Source: Ignavibacteria bacterium (GTDB lineage Bacteria > Bacteroidota > Ignavibacteria > Tepidaquicellales > OLB5). Taken from it: a DNA stretch of 16,425 nucleotides. The stretch spans positions 1 to 16,425 of the forward strand of contig JAOADS010000024.1 of the NCBI GenBank assembly GCA_026417195.1, given 5' to 3'. This document shows positions 1-7,132 of this stretch, piece by piece. The notes under the pieces were generated by a model, which saw only the letters and a list, made by a program, of their open reading frames with translations, ran no database searches and was not told where the DNA came from. Both the position numbers and the translations under genes were made by a program. Positions within the stretch are counted from its first letter, which is position 1. Every line of letters begins with the position of its first letter.

Positions 1-1
1 C

Positions 2-2161
2 AAGATGCCCAACAATCTTCTGAAAGTTCTCATTGACGGGATGGCACAGGTTGAAGTTAAAAAGTTCACTAAGAACGGTTTTATAACTGCCGAAATAGAA
101 TATAATCTAACTGAAATCGAACCATCTGTAGAGTTAACTGCTCTTGAAAGGAAAGCTGCAAGCCTTTTTAAAGAATATGTGAATGCAAATAAGGCTGTTG
201 CACAGGAATCTCTTCTTGCATTTGAAAATATAACAGAGCCGGACAGAAAACTTTATTACATCGCTTCAACCATTATTGTACCTCATCAGACAAAACAGAA
301 GATACTAGAATTAAAGGATCTCAAAAAGCAATATTATGAACTGCTAAATATTCTTTCCAGTGAACTTGAAATTTCTAAAGTGGAAAAGGATATTGAAAAT
401 AAAATCAGCCGAAGTATGCAAAAGAATCAGAGGCGATTCATAGTTCAGGAACAGATCAGAATACTTCAGGAGGAGTTAAATGAGGAGGATGAAACGGATC
501 CTGATTTCATAAAATTAAAGGAACAGATAGAGAAATCAGGAATGCCTAAGGCTGTTAAAGAAAAAGCTATGGAAGAATTCAACAAACTGAAAAAGATACC
601 ACCGATGTCTCCAGAAGCCACGGTTTCACGTAATTATCTGGATTGGATGGTTAATGTTCCGTGGAACAGGTTTACTAAAGATAACCTTGATATAAAACAT
701 GCACAGAAAGTCCTTGATGAAGATCATTACGGACTTGAAAAACCTAAAGAAAGAATACTTGAACACATTGCAATATTAAACAGAATAAACAGCCTACCAC
801 GTGCTAAAAGGTCAAAACTTAAAACTCGGGCTCAGATACTTTGTCTTGTTGGTCCGCCCGGTGCAGGCAAAACTTCTTTAGGTAAATCTATAGCAAGGGC
901 ATTAGGGAGAAATTTTGTAAGAATATCTCTCGGAGGGGTTAGAGACGAAGCAGAGATCAGAGGACACAGAAGAACTTATATTGGTTCAATGCCGGGTAAG
1001 ATTATCCAGTCAATGAGGAAAGCAGGTTCATGTAATCCGGTTATTCTGATGGATGAAGTAGATAAAATGGGTATGGACTTCAGGGGAGACCCAGCAAGTG
1101 CTCTGCTTGAAGCATTGGATCCGGAACAGAACTATGCATTTAATGACCACTATCTTGATGTAGATTATGATCTCTCTAATGTTTTCTTCATTACAACAGC
1201 TAATGTTCAGTATAACATTCCATCTCCTCTTCTGGACAGAATGGAAGTAATACAGATGCCGGGTTATCTTGAACATGAAAAAGTGGAAATTGCCAAAAGG
1301 CATATCATACCGAAGTTAACGGAACAACACGGATTATCTGAAAAGGAAGTTATTATTCCTGAAGAAACCATAAAGAAAATAATAAATGAATATACACGTG
1401 AAGCAGGTGTAAGAAATCTCGAAAGGGAAATTGCCTCAATGTTAAGGAAGGTTACCAAAGAAACTGTTCTTAAAAAAAGGTTAAAGGGTAAAACTAAAAA
1501 TTATAAAGAGGTAATTATTACACCTGAACTTGCTGAAAAATATCTCGGAGTGCCTAAATTTAAGGAGAAAAGGACAGACAAGGAGGATAAAACAGGATCA
1601 GCTGTAGGGCTTGCATGGACATCTATGGGCGGAGATATACTTGATATTGAGGTAAGTGTAATGCCGGGTAAAGAGAAACTTACACTTACTGGTCAACTTG
1701 GTGAAGTCATGAAAGAATCAGCACTTGCAGGTCTTTCATTTATTCGTTCAAATGCGTCACGATACGGACTAAATAAAAATTTTTTCAAGGGCAGAGAAAT
1801 TCACATTCACATACCTGAAGGAGCAATTCCTAAAGACGGGCCTTCTGCCGGAATAACTATGGCTGTTGCCACGCTATCGGCATTGTCCGGAAATCCCACA
1901 CGTTCAGATACTGCAATGACCGGCGAGATAACTTTAAGAGGCGAAATCCTTCCGGTGGGAGGTTTAAATGAAAAATTGCTTGCAGCCCAAAGAAGTGGAA
2001 TAAAAACCGTTCTTATACCAAAGGGAAATGAAAAAGATCTTAAAGAAATACCTGATAAAATAAAAGCGGGTCTTAAGATTATTCCAGTGTCAACTTTCAG
2101 TGAAGCAATACCCCATGTCTTCAGAAAGAAATTTTCAGTCCGCAGAAAAGCTGTGAATTAA
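2..2161 (+). CDS. lon: ATP-dependent protease Lon (5' end missing)
   Basis: Lon is a cytoplasmic AAA+ serine protease that unfolds and degrades damaged and regulatory proteins. The reading frame is already open at the window edge; the first in-frame ATG (base 5) lies inside the N-terminal substrate-binding domain and is not the real start. Counting from that ATG, there is a coiled-coil region (about 105-195), Walker A GPPGAGKT (283-290), Walker B VILMDEVDK, then the protease domain with catalytic Ser614 in PKDGPSAG and Lys657 in GGLNEKLLAA. The Ser-Lys spacing of 43 and about 104 residues after the Ser match E. coli Lon, so the C-terminus is complete and roughly 65-100 N-terminal residues are missing. 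The gene converges on barrel A, and the two stop codons share the palindrome TTAA. Identity is very secure; regulation cannot be seen because the promoter is outside the window. Confidence 0.97.
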   Translation, partial: KMPNNLLKVLIDGMAQVEVKKFTKNGFITAEIEYNLTEIEPSVELTALERKAASLFKEYVNANKAVAQESLLAFENITEPDRKLYYIASTIIVPHQTKQKILELKDLKKQYYELLNILSSELEISKVEKDIENKISRSMQKNQRRFIVQEQIRILQEELNEEDETDPDFIKLKEQIEKSGMPKAVKEKAMEEFNKLKKIPPMSPEATVSRNYLDWMVNVPWNRFTKDNLDIKHAQKVLDEDHYGLEKPKERILEHIAILNRINSLPRAKRSKLKTRAQILCLVGPPGAGKTSLGKSIARALGRNFVRISLGGVRDEAEIRGHRRTYIGSMPGKIIQSMRKAGSCNPVILMDEVDKMGMDFRGDPASALLEALDPEQNYAFNDHYLDVDYDLSNVFFITTANVQYNIPSPLLDRMEVIQMPGYLEHEKVEIAKRHIIPKLTEQHGLSEKEVIIPEETIKKIINEYTREAGVRNLEREIASMLRKVTKETVLKKRLKGKTKNYKEVIITPELAEKYLGVPKFKEKRTDKEDKTGSAVGLAWTSMGGDILDIEVSVMPGKEKLTLTGQLGEVMKESALAGLSFIRSNASRYGLNKNFFKGREIHIHIPEGAIPKDGPSAGITMAVATLSALSGNPTRSDTAMTGEITLRGEILPVGGLNEKLLAAQRSGIKTVLIPKGNEKDLKEIPDKIKAGLKIIPVSTFSEAIPHVFRKKFSVRRKAVN

Positions 2162-3021
2162 GGGATTTTATATCTTTTTTCCTTAACTCCGAAGAAATAA
2201 CTGAAACCTAACATACCTGAAAAATATGCAAACTGTTTCCATCCAGAGAACTGAATTGGTTCGGAAGATGAATCGTCATTAAGAGGTAAGGTTGAGGTAG
2301 GAGTAGTTGAAGACGGATCTTCTACGGGTATTTCTGTCTTTTTCAGCAATAAGTTTGCATGAGTGAATCTCATTCCTAAATTAAGACCAATGTTTTTATC
2401 GAAAGCGTATTCGAGTCCAATGAATACCTGATATCCGAGACGCATACTTGATTTGATTATTACATCAACTCTGTTATTATCCGGATTGATAAGTTCCGAT
2501 CTGCCTGATATGAAACTAATCAGAGGATTTGCACCAAATAGATACTTAACCTTATGGGTTGCAGTAAAGTTATACTCTGCACCAATTCCTCCGTTAAATG
2601 AATTGTAATATACCCTGCCTTCCTGGGTGTTTTCAGCTATTAGATCACTTTGAAATCTGTCAAAACCAGCCGTTATGTCAAGCCAGAATCTCCCTTTTCG
2701 TTCAAGGGGTATCTTGCCAGTTATGTTACCTCCATATCCTACTCTTGCAGAATAGTTTTTTCCCAGGAAGAAATCTTCTCTGCTGAAACCTCCATTATGG
2801 GAGGTGAGTTCCATTGCACCTATGTTGAAACTTCCGTTAATGTGAAGGATGAATTTTGGAACTGATCGAGTTGTGATAATCGTAATGTTTTTGGTACGGG
2901 GTATTTTTATTGTATCAGTCTTTATATCAATTTGGTATTTCTGAGCGTTAACCCTCTCACCTGATAGCAGGAGAAGTGTAATGAAATTAATTCTTATTAA
3001 TATTTTAAGAAAGTATTTCAT
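2158..3021 (-). CDS. outer-membrane beta-barrel protein, paralog A
   Basis: Secreted protein of 287 residues with an N-terminal signal peptide (hydrophobic stretch ending near NAQ, about residue 26), followed by alternating hydrophobic/polar strands with Gly and aromatic residues typical of small outer-membrane barrels (OMP_b-brl type). It shares with paralogs B, C and D an early strand of the type ..LHINGSFNIG, a GYGxNxxGKI turn, an AEYNFT segment, AFDKNIGLNLG, and a C-terminal F-x-GWKQF...GFSYFFGVK strand block. It is the last gene of the SPOR-B-A unit: its ATG overlaps the TGA of B in ATGA, suggesting coupled translation. It has an extra Pro/Ser/Thr-rich loop (about residues 232-250, EDPSSTTPTSTLP) before the last strands, the most variable part of the family. 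Function is unknown; a structural barrel, pore or adhesin are all possible. Confidence 0.8.
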   Translation of the reverse strand: MKYFLKILIRINFITLLLLSGERVNAQKYQIDIKTDTIKIPRTKNITIITTRSVPKFILHINGSFNIGAMELTSHNGGFSREDFFLGKNYSARVGYGGNITGKIPLERKGRFWLDITAGFDRFQSDLIAENTQEGRVYYNSFNGGIGAEYNFTATHKVKYLFGANPLISFISGRSELINPDNNRVDVIIKSSMRLGYQVFIGLEYAFDKNIGLNLGMRFTHANLLLKKTEIPVEDPSSTTPTSTLPLNDDSSSEPIQFSGWKQFAYFSGMLGFSYFFGVKEKRYKIP

Positions 3022-3842
3022 TTTTTATTTTTCATACTGAAGTAAATATTAAAGCCGGTGTAGAATGAACTGTAAACGAACTGTTTCCATCCTGCATATG
3101 GAATTGGTTCGGAGCTGCCCGATACTTTATCATCGTTTAAGTATGTTTCCCTATTTGAAGATGTCTTTTCAGATTTTTTTCCCACTATGTTTGCATAAAT
3201 TATTTTGTAACCAAGATGGAAGCCGAAGTTATCTGTGAAAGCATATTCAAATCCCAGATTTAATGAAGCTCCGAATCTCAGTGAGTTTTTTATTTTAAGA
3301 TTGAAGTCAGTTGAATCTGTAGTCAGTGTGGCTTCACCGCTTATGAGATTAAGGGTAAAGTCAGTTCCGATAAAAGGTTTAAATTTCCTGTCCGGTGTGA
3401 AATTGTTTTCAAATCCTAAAGAACCTGATATTACATTATATGACACCTTGCCTTCAGGAGATGCAGAGATTATAAAATTACTCTGAAAGCGATTAAAGCC
3501 AGTCCCCACGTTAAGTCTGAAATTGCCCTCACTGTGTAAGGATATTTTCCCAGTAAGGTTAGCTCCGTATCCGTATCTTGTTCCGAAATTTCTGCCTGAG
3601 ATAAAATCAGACGCGAAAAAATAAGTGTTGTCATTAGCAGCAAGATCAAGATGACCAATGTTATAATTGAAACTTAACTGAAGGGTAAATACAGGGGCTT
3701 TACCTTTTTTAAGCATGTTAATAATTGATGAATTTGCAACGGCGTCATAGGAAGTATCAGATGATGAATAGCCAAGATCGTCCTGAGAGTAACTCACAGT
3801 TAAGCATATGAGAAGTAATAATATTAATAGCTTTTGAGACAA
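3018..3842 (-). CDS. outer-membrane beta-barrel protein, paralog B
   Basis: Secreted 274-residue protein with a Leu-rich signal peptide and likely cleavage at SYS-Q (about residue 19). The start is a TTG one base after the stop of the SPOR gene; no ATG gives a signal peptide, so TTG is preferred. The body is predicted barrel strands: LQLSFNYNIGHLDLA, GYGANLTGKISL, FENNFTPDRKFKPFIG, FEYAFTDNFGFHLGYK and the C-terminal AGWKQFVYSSFYTGFNIYF. Between the barrel and the last block sits an acidic loop with LNDDKVSGSSEPIP, also seen in A (NDDSSSEPI) and D (RDEKVDSEPIP). It lies between the SPOR gene and A with no room for separate promoters. Role unknown; the conserved SEPIP loop is probably extracellular (inference). 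Confidence 0.8.
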   Translation of the reverse strand: MSQKLLILLLLICLTVSYSQDDLGYSSSDTSYDAVANSSIINMLKKGKAPVFTLQLSFNYNIGHLDLAANDNTYFFASDFISGRNFGTRYGYGANLTGKISLHSEGNFRLNVGTGFNRFQSNFIISASPEGKVSYNVISGSLGFENNFTPDRKFKPFIGTDFTLNLISGEATLTTDSTDFNLKIKNSLRFGASLNLGFEYAFTDNFGFHLGYKIIYANIVGKKSEKTSSNRETYLNDDKVSGSSEPIPYAGWKQFVYSSFYTGFNIYFSMKNKK

Positions 3843-3843
3843 G

Positions 3844-4269
3844 TTAATTTTTTCTTGTTATTATAAATGCATCATAATATCCTTTTGCTTTGCATAGCTC
3901 TGCCAGTTTAATTGCCTCAGCCCTGTTTGTGAAGTTTCCTATTCTGATTTTATAAAGGTTACCGACAAGTTCGTAATATACATCGTTACCAAGAACTAAA
4001 CGGGCTCTTTGATAAAATCTCTGAAAATTAGATTCTATTGCAAATGCACCGATTTGAACTACATATGTATATTTTTCCTTTTTATCTATATCTGTTTTTA
4101 TAGGCTCTTCTTCTTTATCTACCAGAGTTTTTATAGTATCAGTAACTATAGCTTTTTCTTCATAAGTTACTTCATAATCCTCTCTTTCATATTCAACTGA
4201 ACTACAACCGTAATGTAATAAGGTAATTATTATGGTTAGCGGAATTATATTTGCTTTACGAAAAATCAT
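3844..4269 (-). CDS. SPOR-domain protein, probable lipoprotein
   Basis: About 141 residues. SPOR domains bind peptidoglycan glycan strands stripped of stem peptides, usually at division sites. The C-terminal half (about residues 66-141) is a clear SPOR domain: YTYVVQIGAF at its start, then LYKIRIGNFTNRAEAIKLAE, ending KGYYDAFIIT. The N-terminus is hydrophobic and ends HYGCSS; the Cys could be lipidated, though H-Y-G-C is a poor lipobox by E. coli rules. Between them is a charged Glu/Lys-rich linker (about residues 25-65), as expected for a tether reaching from a membrane to the cell wall. A TTG lies one codon upstream of the ATG; ATG is preferred. The gene heads the SPOR-B-A unit, which suggests it helps place or anchor the barrels relative to peptidoglycan (inference). 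Confidence 0.85.
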   Translation of the reverse strand: MIFRKANIIPLTIIITLLHYGCSSVEYEREDYEVTYEEKAIVTDTIKTLVDKEEEPIKTDIDKKEKYTYVVQIGAFAIESNFQRFYQRARLVLGNDVYYELVGNLYKIRIGNFTNRAEAIKLAELCKAKGYYDAFIITRKN

Positions 4270-4282
4270 CAATTTTCTAAAT

Positions 4283-4313
4283 CAATAATAACTCATAATC
4301 TTAATAAATGCAA
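4283..4313 (-). promoter_or_regulatory. candidate Bacteroidota-type promoter for SPOR-B-A
   Basis: On the minus strand, TTG (4313-4311), exactly 20 bases, then TATTATTG (4290-4283), one mismatch from TAnnTTTG. The predicted start of transcription (about 4277) leaves only about 8 bases before the ATG, so the leader would be very short. Support comes from the same 20-base spacing in the other promoters of the window. Confidence 0.4.
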
Positions 4314-4387
4314 GCCTTCTTAAAGAATTAATTTAAATAATGCATTTATTTCTTTTTATAAGTCAAGATAGGTATGATTAAATATAA

Positions 4388-4419
4388 ATAAAAAAGGCTG
4401 ACTATAATAGTCAGCCTTT
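4388..4419 (-). terminator. intrinsic terminator after barrel C
   Basis: Perfect 12-bp inverted repeat AAAGGCTGACTA / TAGTCAGCCTTT (4393-4404 and 4408-4419) with a 3-base loop. Read on the minus strand, the stem is followed by a T-rich run (TTTTTTATTTATA). It lies about 25 bases past the stop of barrel C and ends the D-C unit, separating it from the SPOR-B-A unit. Confidence 0.88.
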
Positions 4420-4443
4420 CAATTAATTAAATCAGTTAACTTT

Positions 4444-5247
4444 TTAATTTATTTTATATTTCTTTGTTTTAACTCCGAAGTAGAAATTAATACCTGCCAT
4501 TACACTGTAAAATGAGAAGCTCTTATCCTTGTCGCCGGCAAATTTAAGATTAGGATTTGCAGCATCTCTAAGTTTGAATTCCTTGTCATCGTTAGAGCCC
4601 TCGGCCTGCTTTCCTATGAGATTTGCATTAATTAACCTTACCCCAAGGTGAAGCCCGAAATTATCTGAAACAAAATATTCTCCGCCGGCCATAAGCCCGA
4701 ATCCACCTCTGAAGCTGTTAAGAATTTTATATGATGAATCCGTGGGGGGTGGATTGAATCTGTTTTCAAACCAAACTCTGGTTTCTCCGTTAATCAGGCT
4801 GGCATTTATTTCTGTTCCGAAATATACCTTGAATTTGTAAGCCGGAGTGAAATTGTACTCAATGCCAAGTCCTCCGGTAAAGCAGTTAAATGTAGCACTT
4901 CCGTTGTCAGCCACGGAGGTTTTATCTCCGAAAGTGTATGTAAGTAGTCTGTTATATGAAATGCTTTGCGTAAGTCGGAATGTACCACGGTTATCCAGAG
5001 CTATTTTTGAAATCAGGTTAGCTCCAAAACCTTTGTCTGCGCCGAAAGTCTCTCCGTCGTAAACTGTTACAGACTGGTTGTCATCATTGTAAGCTCCGGA
5101 CAATTCTAATATGGACTGATTGTAGTTAAGATTCAACTGAAGAGTATATGACGGAGAACTTCTGAGAACCATATATTTGTTTGTCTGGGAGTGTGTAACT
5201 CCATAGGTAATAAATACAGACAATAAAAATATTAAAGTTTTTTTCAT
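4444..5247 (-). CDS. outer-membrane beta-barrel protein, paralog C
   Basis: Secreted 267-residue protein; the signal peptide ends THS-Q (about residue 20). Barrel strands match the other paralogs: LQLNLNYNQSILELSG, GFGANLISKIAL, IEYNFTPAYKFKVYFGTEI, GEYFVSDNFGLHLGVR, and the final FYSVMAGINFYFGVKTKKYKIN. It is the most divergent copy: GWKQF is replaced by FAGDKDKSF and the SEPIP loop is absent (RDAANPNLK). It follows barrel D after 12 bases, with no visible Shine-Dalgarno site, and precedes a strong terminator, so D and C form one unit. Function unknown. Confidence 0.8.
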   Translation of the reverse strand: MKKTLIFLLSVFITYGVTHSQTNKYMVLRSSPSYTLQLNLNYNQSILELSGAYNDDNQSVTVYDGETFGADKGFGANLISKIALDNRGTFRLTQSISYNRLLTYTFGDKTSVADNGSATFNCFTGGLGIEYNFTPAYKFKVYFGTEINASLINGETRVWFENRFNPPPTDSSYKILNSFRGGFGLMAGGEYFVSDNFGLHLGVRLINANLIGKQAEGSNDDKEFKLRDAANPNLKFAGDKDKSFSFYSVMAGINFYFGVKTKKYKIN

Positions 5248-5259
5248 TGCAGTAATTAT

Positions 5260-6120
5260 TTATTTATTAAACCTGTAAATTATGTCCTTTACACCGAAAT
5301 AGAAATTAAACCCCATATAAAAAGTTGTGAAAACGAAATTTTTAAATCCTGCAAATTCCGGAATGGGTTCGCTGTCAACTTTTTCATCTCTTAGAGGAAT
5401 TTCATTGGGGTCTGATGACTCTTTAGAACTCTTGAGAATCTGATTTGAATTAGTCAGCTTAAGACCGAAATTTACACCAAATGAATTGCTGAACATATAT
5501 TCTATTCCAGAATGAACCATATATCCTATCCTGAATGAATTCTTTATTTTGACATTTCTTGTTGAATTATTTTCGTTGATATCAGCTTTTCCGTTTATCA
5601 TGTTTGCCTGAATTTCGGCAGATATATAGGGTTTCAATCTGAATGTAGGATTGAATGAATTTTCAAGTCCGACTCCGAATGCCATTACGTTATAACTAAT
5701 GCTTCCGAAAGGCGAGTCATCAGCCAGAAAGTTATTCTGGAATTTATTGTAACCTGCAGAAAACGTCAGCCTGATGTTACCGTTCTTTTCAATAGGTAAC
5801 TTACCTATTGCCATGACACCGTATCCGTTTCTTACTCCGAAGTTCAGACCCTCAGCAAATTGTTGAGCATCGAAGATGTTTGCGTAGTTTGAAGACAGTT
5901 CAGACATCCCAAGGTTTAAGCCTCCGGAGATCTGCAAAGTAAATTTAGGATAGGAGCGTATCCTGTAAGAATTTTTTAACTTAGCCCCTGTGGGCTCGTA
6001 TTTTAAGGAGTCTTTTCTGTCGGAGGTTTCAATATTGTATGAACTTGAATTACATCCGATAAGTGACAGAAAAGATCCAGTAATGAATGCAATTAAAAGA
6101 AGTAAACTTTTATGTTTCAT
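5260..6120 (-). CDS. outer-membrane beta-barrel protein, paralog D (possible lipoprotein)
   Basis: 286 residues, first gene of the D-C unit. Unlike A-C, its signal peptide ends in a canonical lipobox, L20-I-G-C23 followed by NSSS, predicting lipidation of Cys23. The mature part carries the same strand pattern (LQISGGLNLGMSELSS, GYGVMAIGKLPI, LENSFNPTFRLKPYIS, IEYMFSNSFGVNFGLK, FAGFKNFVFTTFYMGFNFYFGVK) and the RDEKVDSEPIP loop. The ATG has a good AGGGG Shine-Dalgarno site 8 bases upstream (minus strand, 6133-6129) and a candidate promoter at 6156-6186. Role unknown. A lipidated N-terminus on a barrel is unusual but known in the FCB group, or the strands may form a soluble sandwich. Confidence 0.8.
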   Translation of the reverse strand: MKHKSLLLLIAFITGSFLSLIGCNSSSYNIETSDRKDSLKYEPTGAKLKNSYRIRSYPKFTLQISGGLNLGMSELSSNYANIFDAQQFAEGLNFGVRNGYGVMAIGKLPIEKNGNIRLTFSAGYNKFQNNFLADDSPFGSISYNVMAFGVGLENSFNPTFRLKPYISAEIQANMINGKADINENNSTRNVKIKNSFRIGYMVHSGIEYMFSNSFGVNFGLKLTNSNQILKSSKESSDPNEIPLRDEKVDSEPIPEFAGFKNFVFTTFYMGFNFYFGVKDIIYRFNK

Positions 6121-6155
6121 AGCTGTTTCCCCTACTATATTTTTAATAATTTAAG

Positions 6156-6186
6156 CTAAAATATGTAATGACTAAATAAATAGCAA
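6156..6186 (-). promoter_or_regulatory. candidate promoter for barrel D-C unit
   Basis: On the minus strand, TTG (6186-6184), 20 bases, then TATTTTAG (6163-6156), one mismatch from TAnnTTTG. The predicted transcription start near 6150 gives a leader of about 30 bases holding the AGGGG site of barrel D. Confidence 0.5.
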
Positions 6187-6261
6187 GTGTTTTTTTTAGT
6201 TTTAGTGCACAGGATTTGAATTCAGTATAAATAATTTGTTTTTTTGTCCAAGCTATTTACG

Positions 6262-6292
6262 TTGTTATAGTAAGGCAGATTTTATAATTTTG
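6262..6292 (+). promoter_or_regulatory. Bacteroidota-type promoter for the kdsA operon
   Basis: TTG (6262-6264), exactly 20 bases, then TAATTTTG (6285-6292), a full match to the Bacteroidota -33/-7 pattern. The predicted transcription start (about 6298) lies inside the longest possible open frame, so the protein cannot begin at the TTG at 6236 if this promoter is used. Confidence 0.6.
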
Positions 6293-6298
6293 ATTAAG

Positions 6299-7126
6299 TT
6301 GCACGAAAGAGTTAAGATAAATTTCCTTGGAAGAAATTATAAATTAGGGAAAGACGGTGTGCTTTTTCTGATTGCAGGACCATGTGTAGTAGAGTCAGAA
6401 AAAATGATTTTTAAAACTGCTGAAGTCTTGCTGGAAACATGCTCCGAACTTAATCTACCATTAATATTTAAATCTTCCTACAGAAAGGCTAACAGAACCA
6501 GTCGAAATTCATTTCGAACAATAGGGATTGAGAAGGCCCTGAAAATTTTAAGATCGGTCAGAGATAAATTTTCTTTAAATGTTTTAACAGATGTCCATAC
6601 AGAGTCTGAAGTGAAAATTGCATCAGAATATGTCGATATATTACAAATACCCGCTTTTCTCTCAAGACAGACAGAACTTCTTGAAGCTGCAGGCGAAACA
6701 GGTAAAACGATCAATATTAAAAAAGGTCAGTTTATGTCCCCATATGATATGAAATATGCAGTAGAGAAGGTTAGTAAGATGGGAAATAACAAGATTATGA
6801 TTACTGAAAGAGGGACGACTTTCGGTTACAACAATCTTGTGGTTGATATGCGTTCAATACCTATTATGAAGGAATTCGGTTATCCTGTTGTCTTTGATGC
6901 AACCCACTCAATTCAACTTCCTTCATCTGAACAAGGAGAAAGCGGAGGAATGCCGGAGTTTATTGATACTCTGGCTTCAGCAGCAGTTGCAGCCGGTACA
7001 GACGGAATCTTCATTGAAACCCATCCGGATCCCTCAAGAGCTAAGAGCGATGGGAGTTCAATGCTTCCTCTGGGAAGAATCAAGAAACTTCTGGAGAAAT
7101 TGATTTCAATAAGGAGAGTAATTTAG
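6299..7126 (+). CDS. kdsA: 3-deoxy-8-phosphooctulonate (KDO-8-P) synthase
   Basis: Condenses phosphoenolpyruvate with arabinose-5-phosphate to KDO-8-phosphate, the precursor of the lipopolysaccharide inner-core sugar KDO; cytoplasmic TIM barrel. Family signatures, numbered from this start: LIAGPCVVES (Cys29), KSSYRKANRTS, LQIPAFLSRQTELLEAA, NIKKGQFMSP, ERGTTFGYNNLVVDMRS, DATHSIQLP and ETHPDPSRAKSDGSSMLPL. KANR separates it from the related DAHP synthases. Cys in GPC (Asn in E. coli) and Asp in AKSDGSS mark the metal-dependent class known from Aquifex. The frame extends back to a TTG at 6236, but the extra 21 residues do not look like KdsA and overlap the promoter. A GTG at 6359 with an AGGGA site 8 bases upstream would give MLFLIAGPC, and is a second candidate start. 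First gene of a four-gene operon. Confidence 0.93.
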   Translation: MHERVKINFLGRNYKLGKDGVLFLIAGPCVVESEKMIFKTAEVLLETCSELNLPLIFKSSYRKANRTSRNSFRTIGIEKALKILRSVRDKFSLNVLTDVHTESEVKIASEYVDILQIPAFLSRQTELLEAAGETGKTINIKKGQFMSPYDMKYAVEKVSKMGNNKIMITERGTTFGYNNLVVDMRSIPIMKEFGYPVVFDATHSIQLPSSEQGESGGMPEFIDTLASAAVAAGTDGIFIETHPDPSRAKSDGSSMLPLGRIKKLLEKLISIRRVI

Positions 7127-7132
7127 ATTTAA

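Noticed and set aside
1028..1458. Two minus-strand frames inside lon
   Set aside because: Antisense to conserved Lon AAA+ sequence; Lys/Glu-rich codons create such shadow frames.
7100..7131. TTG-N21-TAGATTTA near the GlcD-like start as an internal promoter
   Set aside because: Spacing is 21, the -7 has a mismatch and the predicted transcript would start after the GTG codon.
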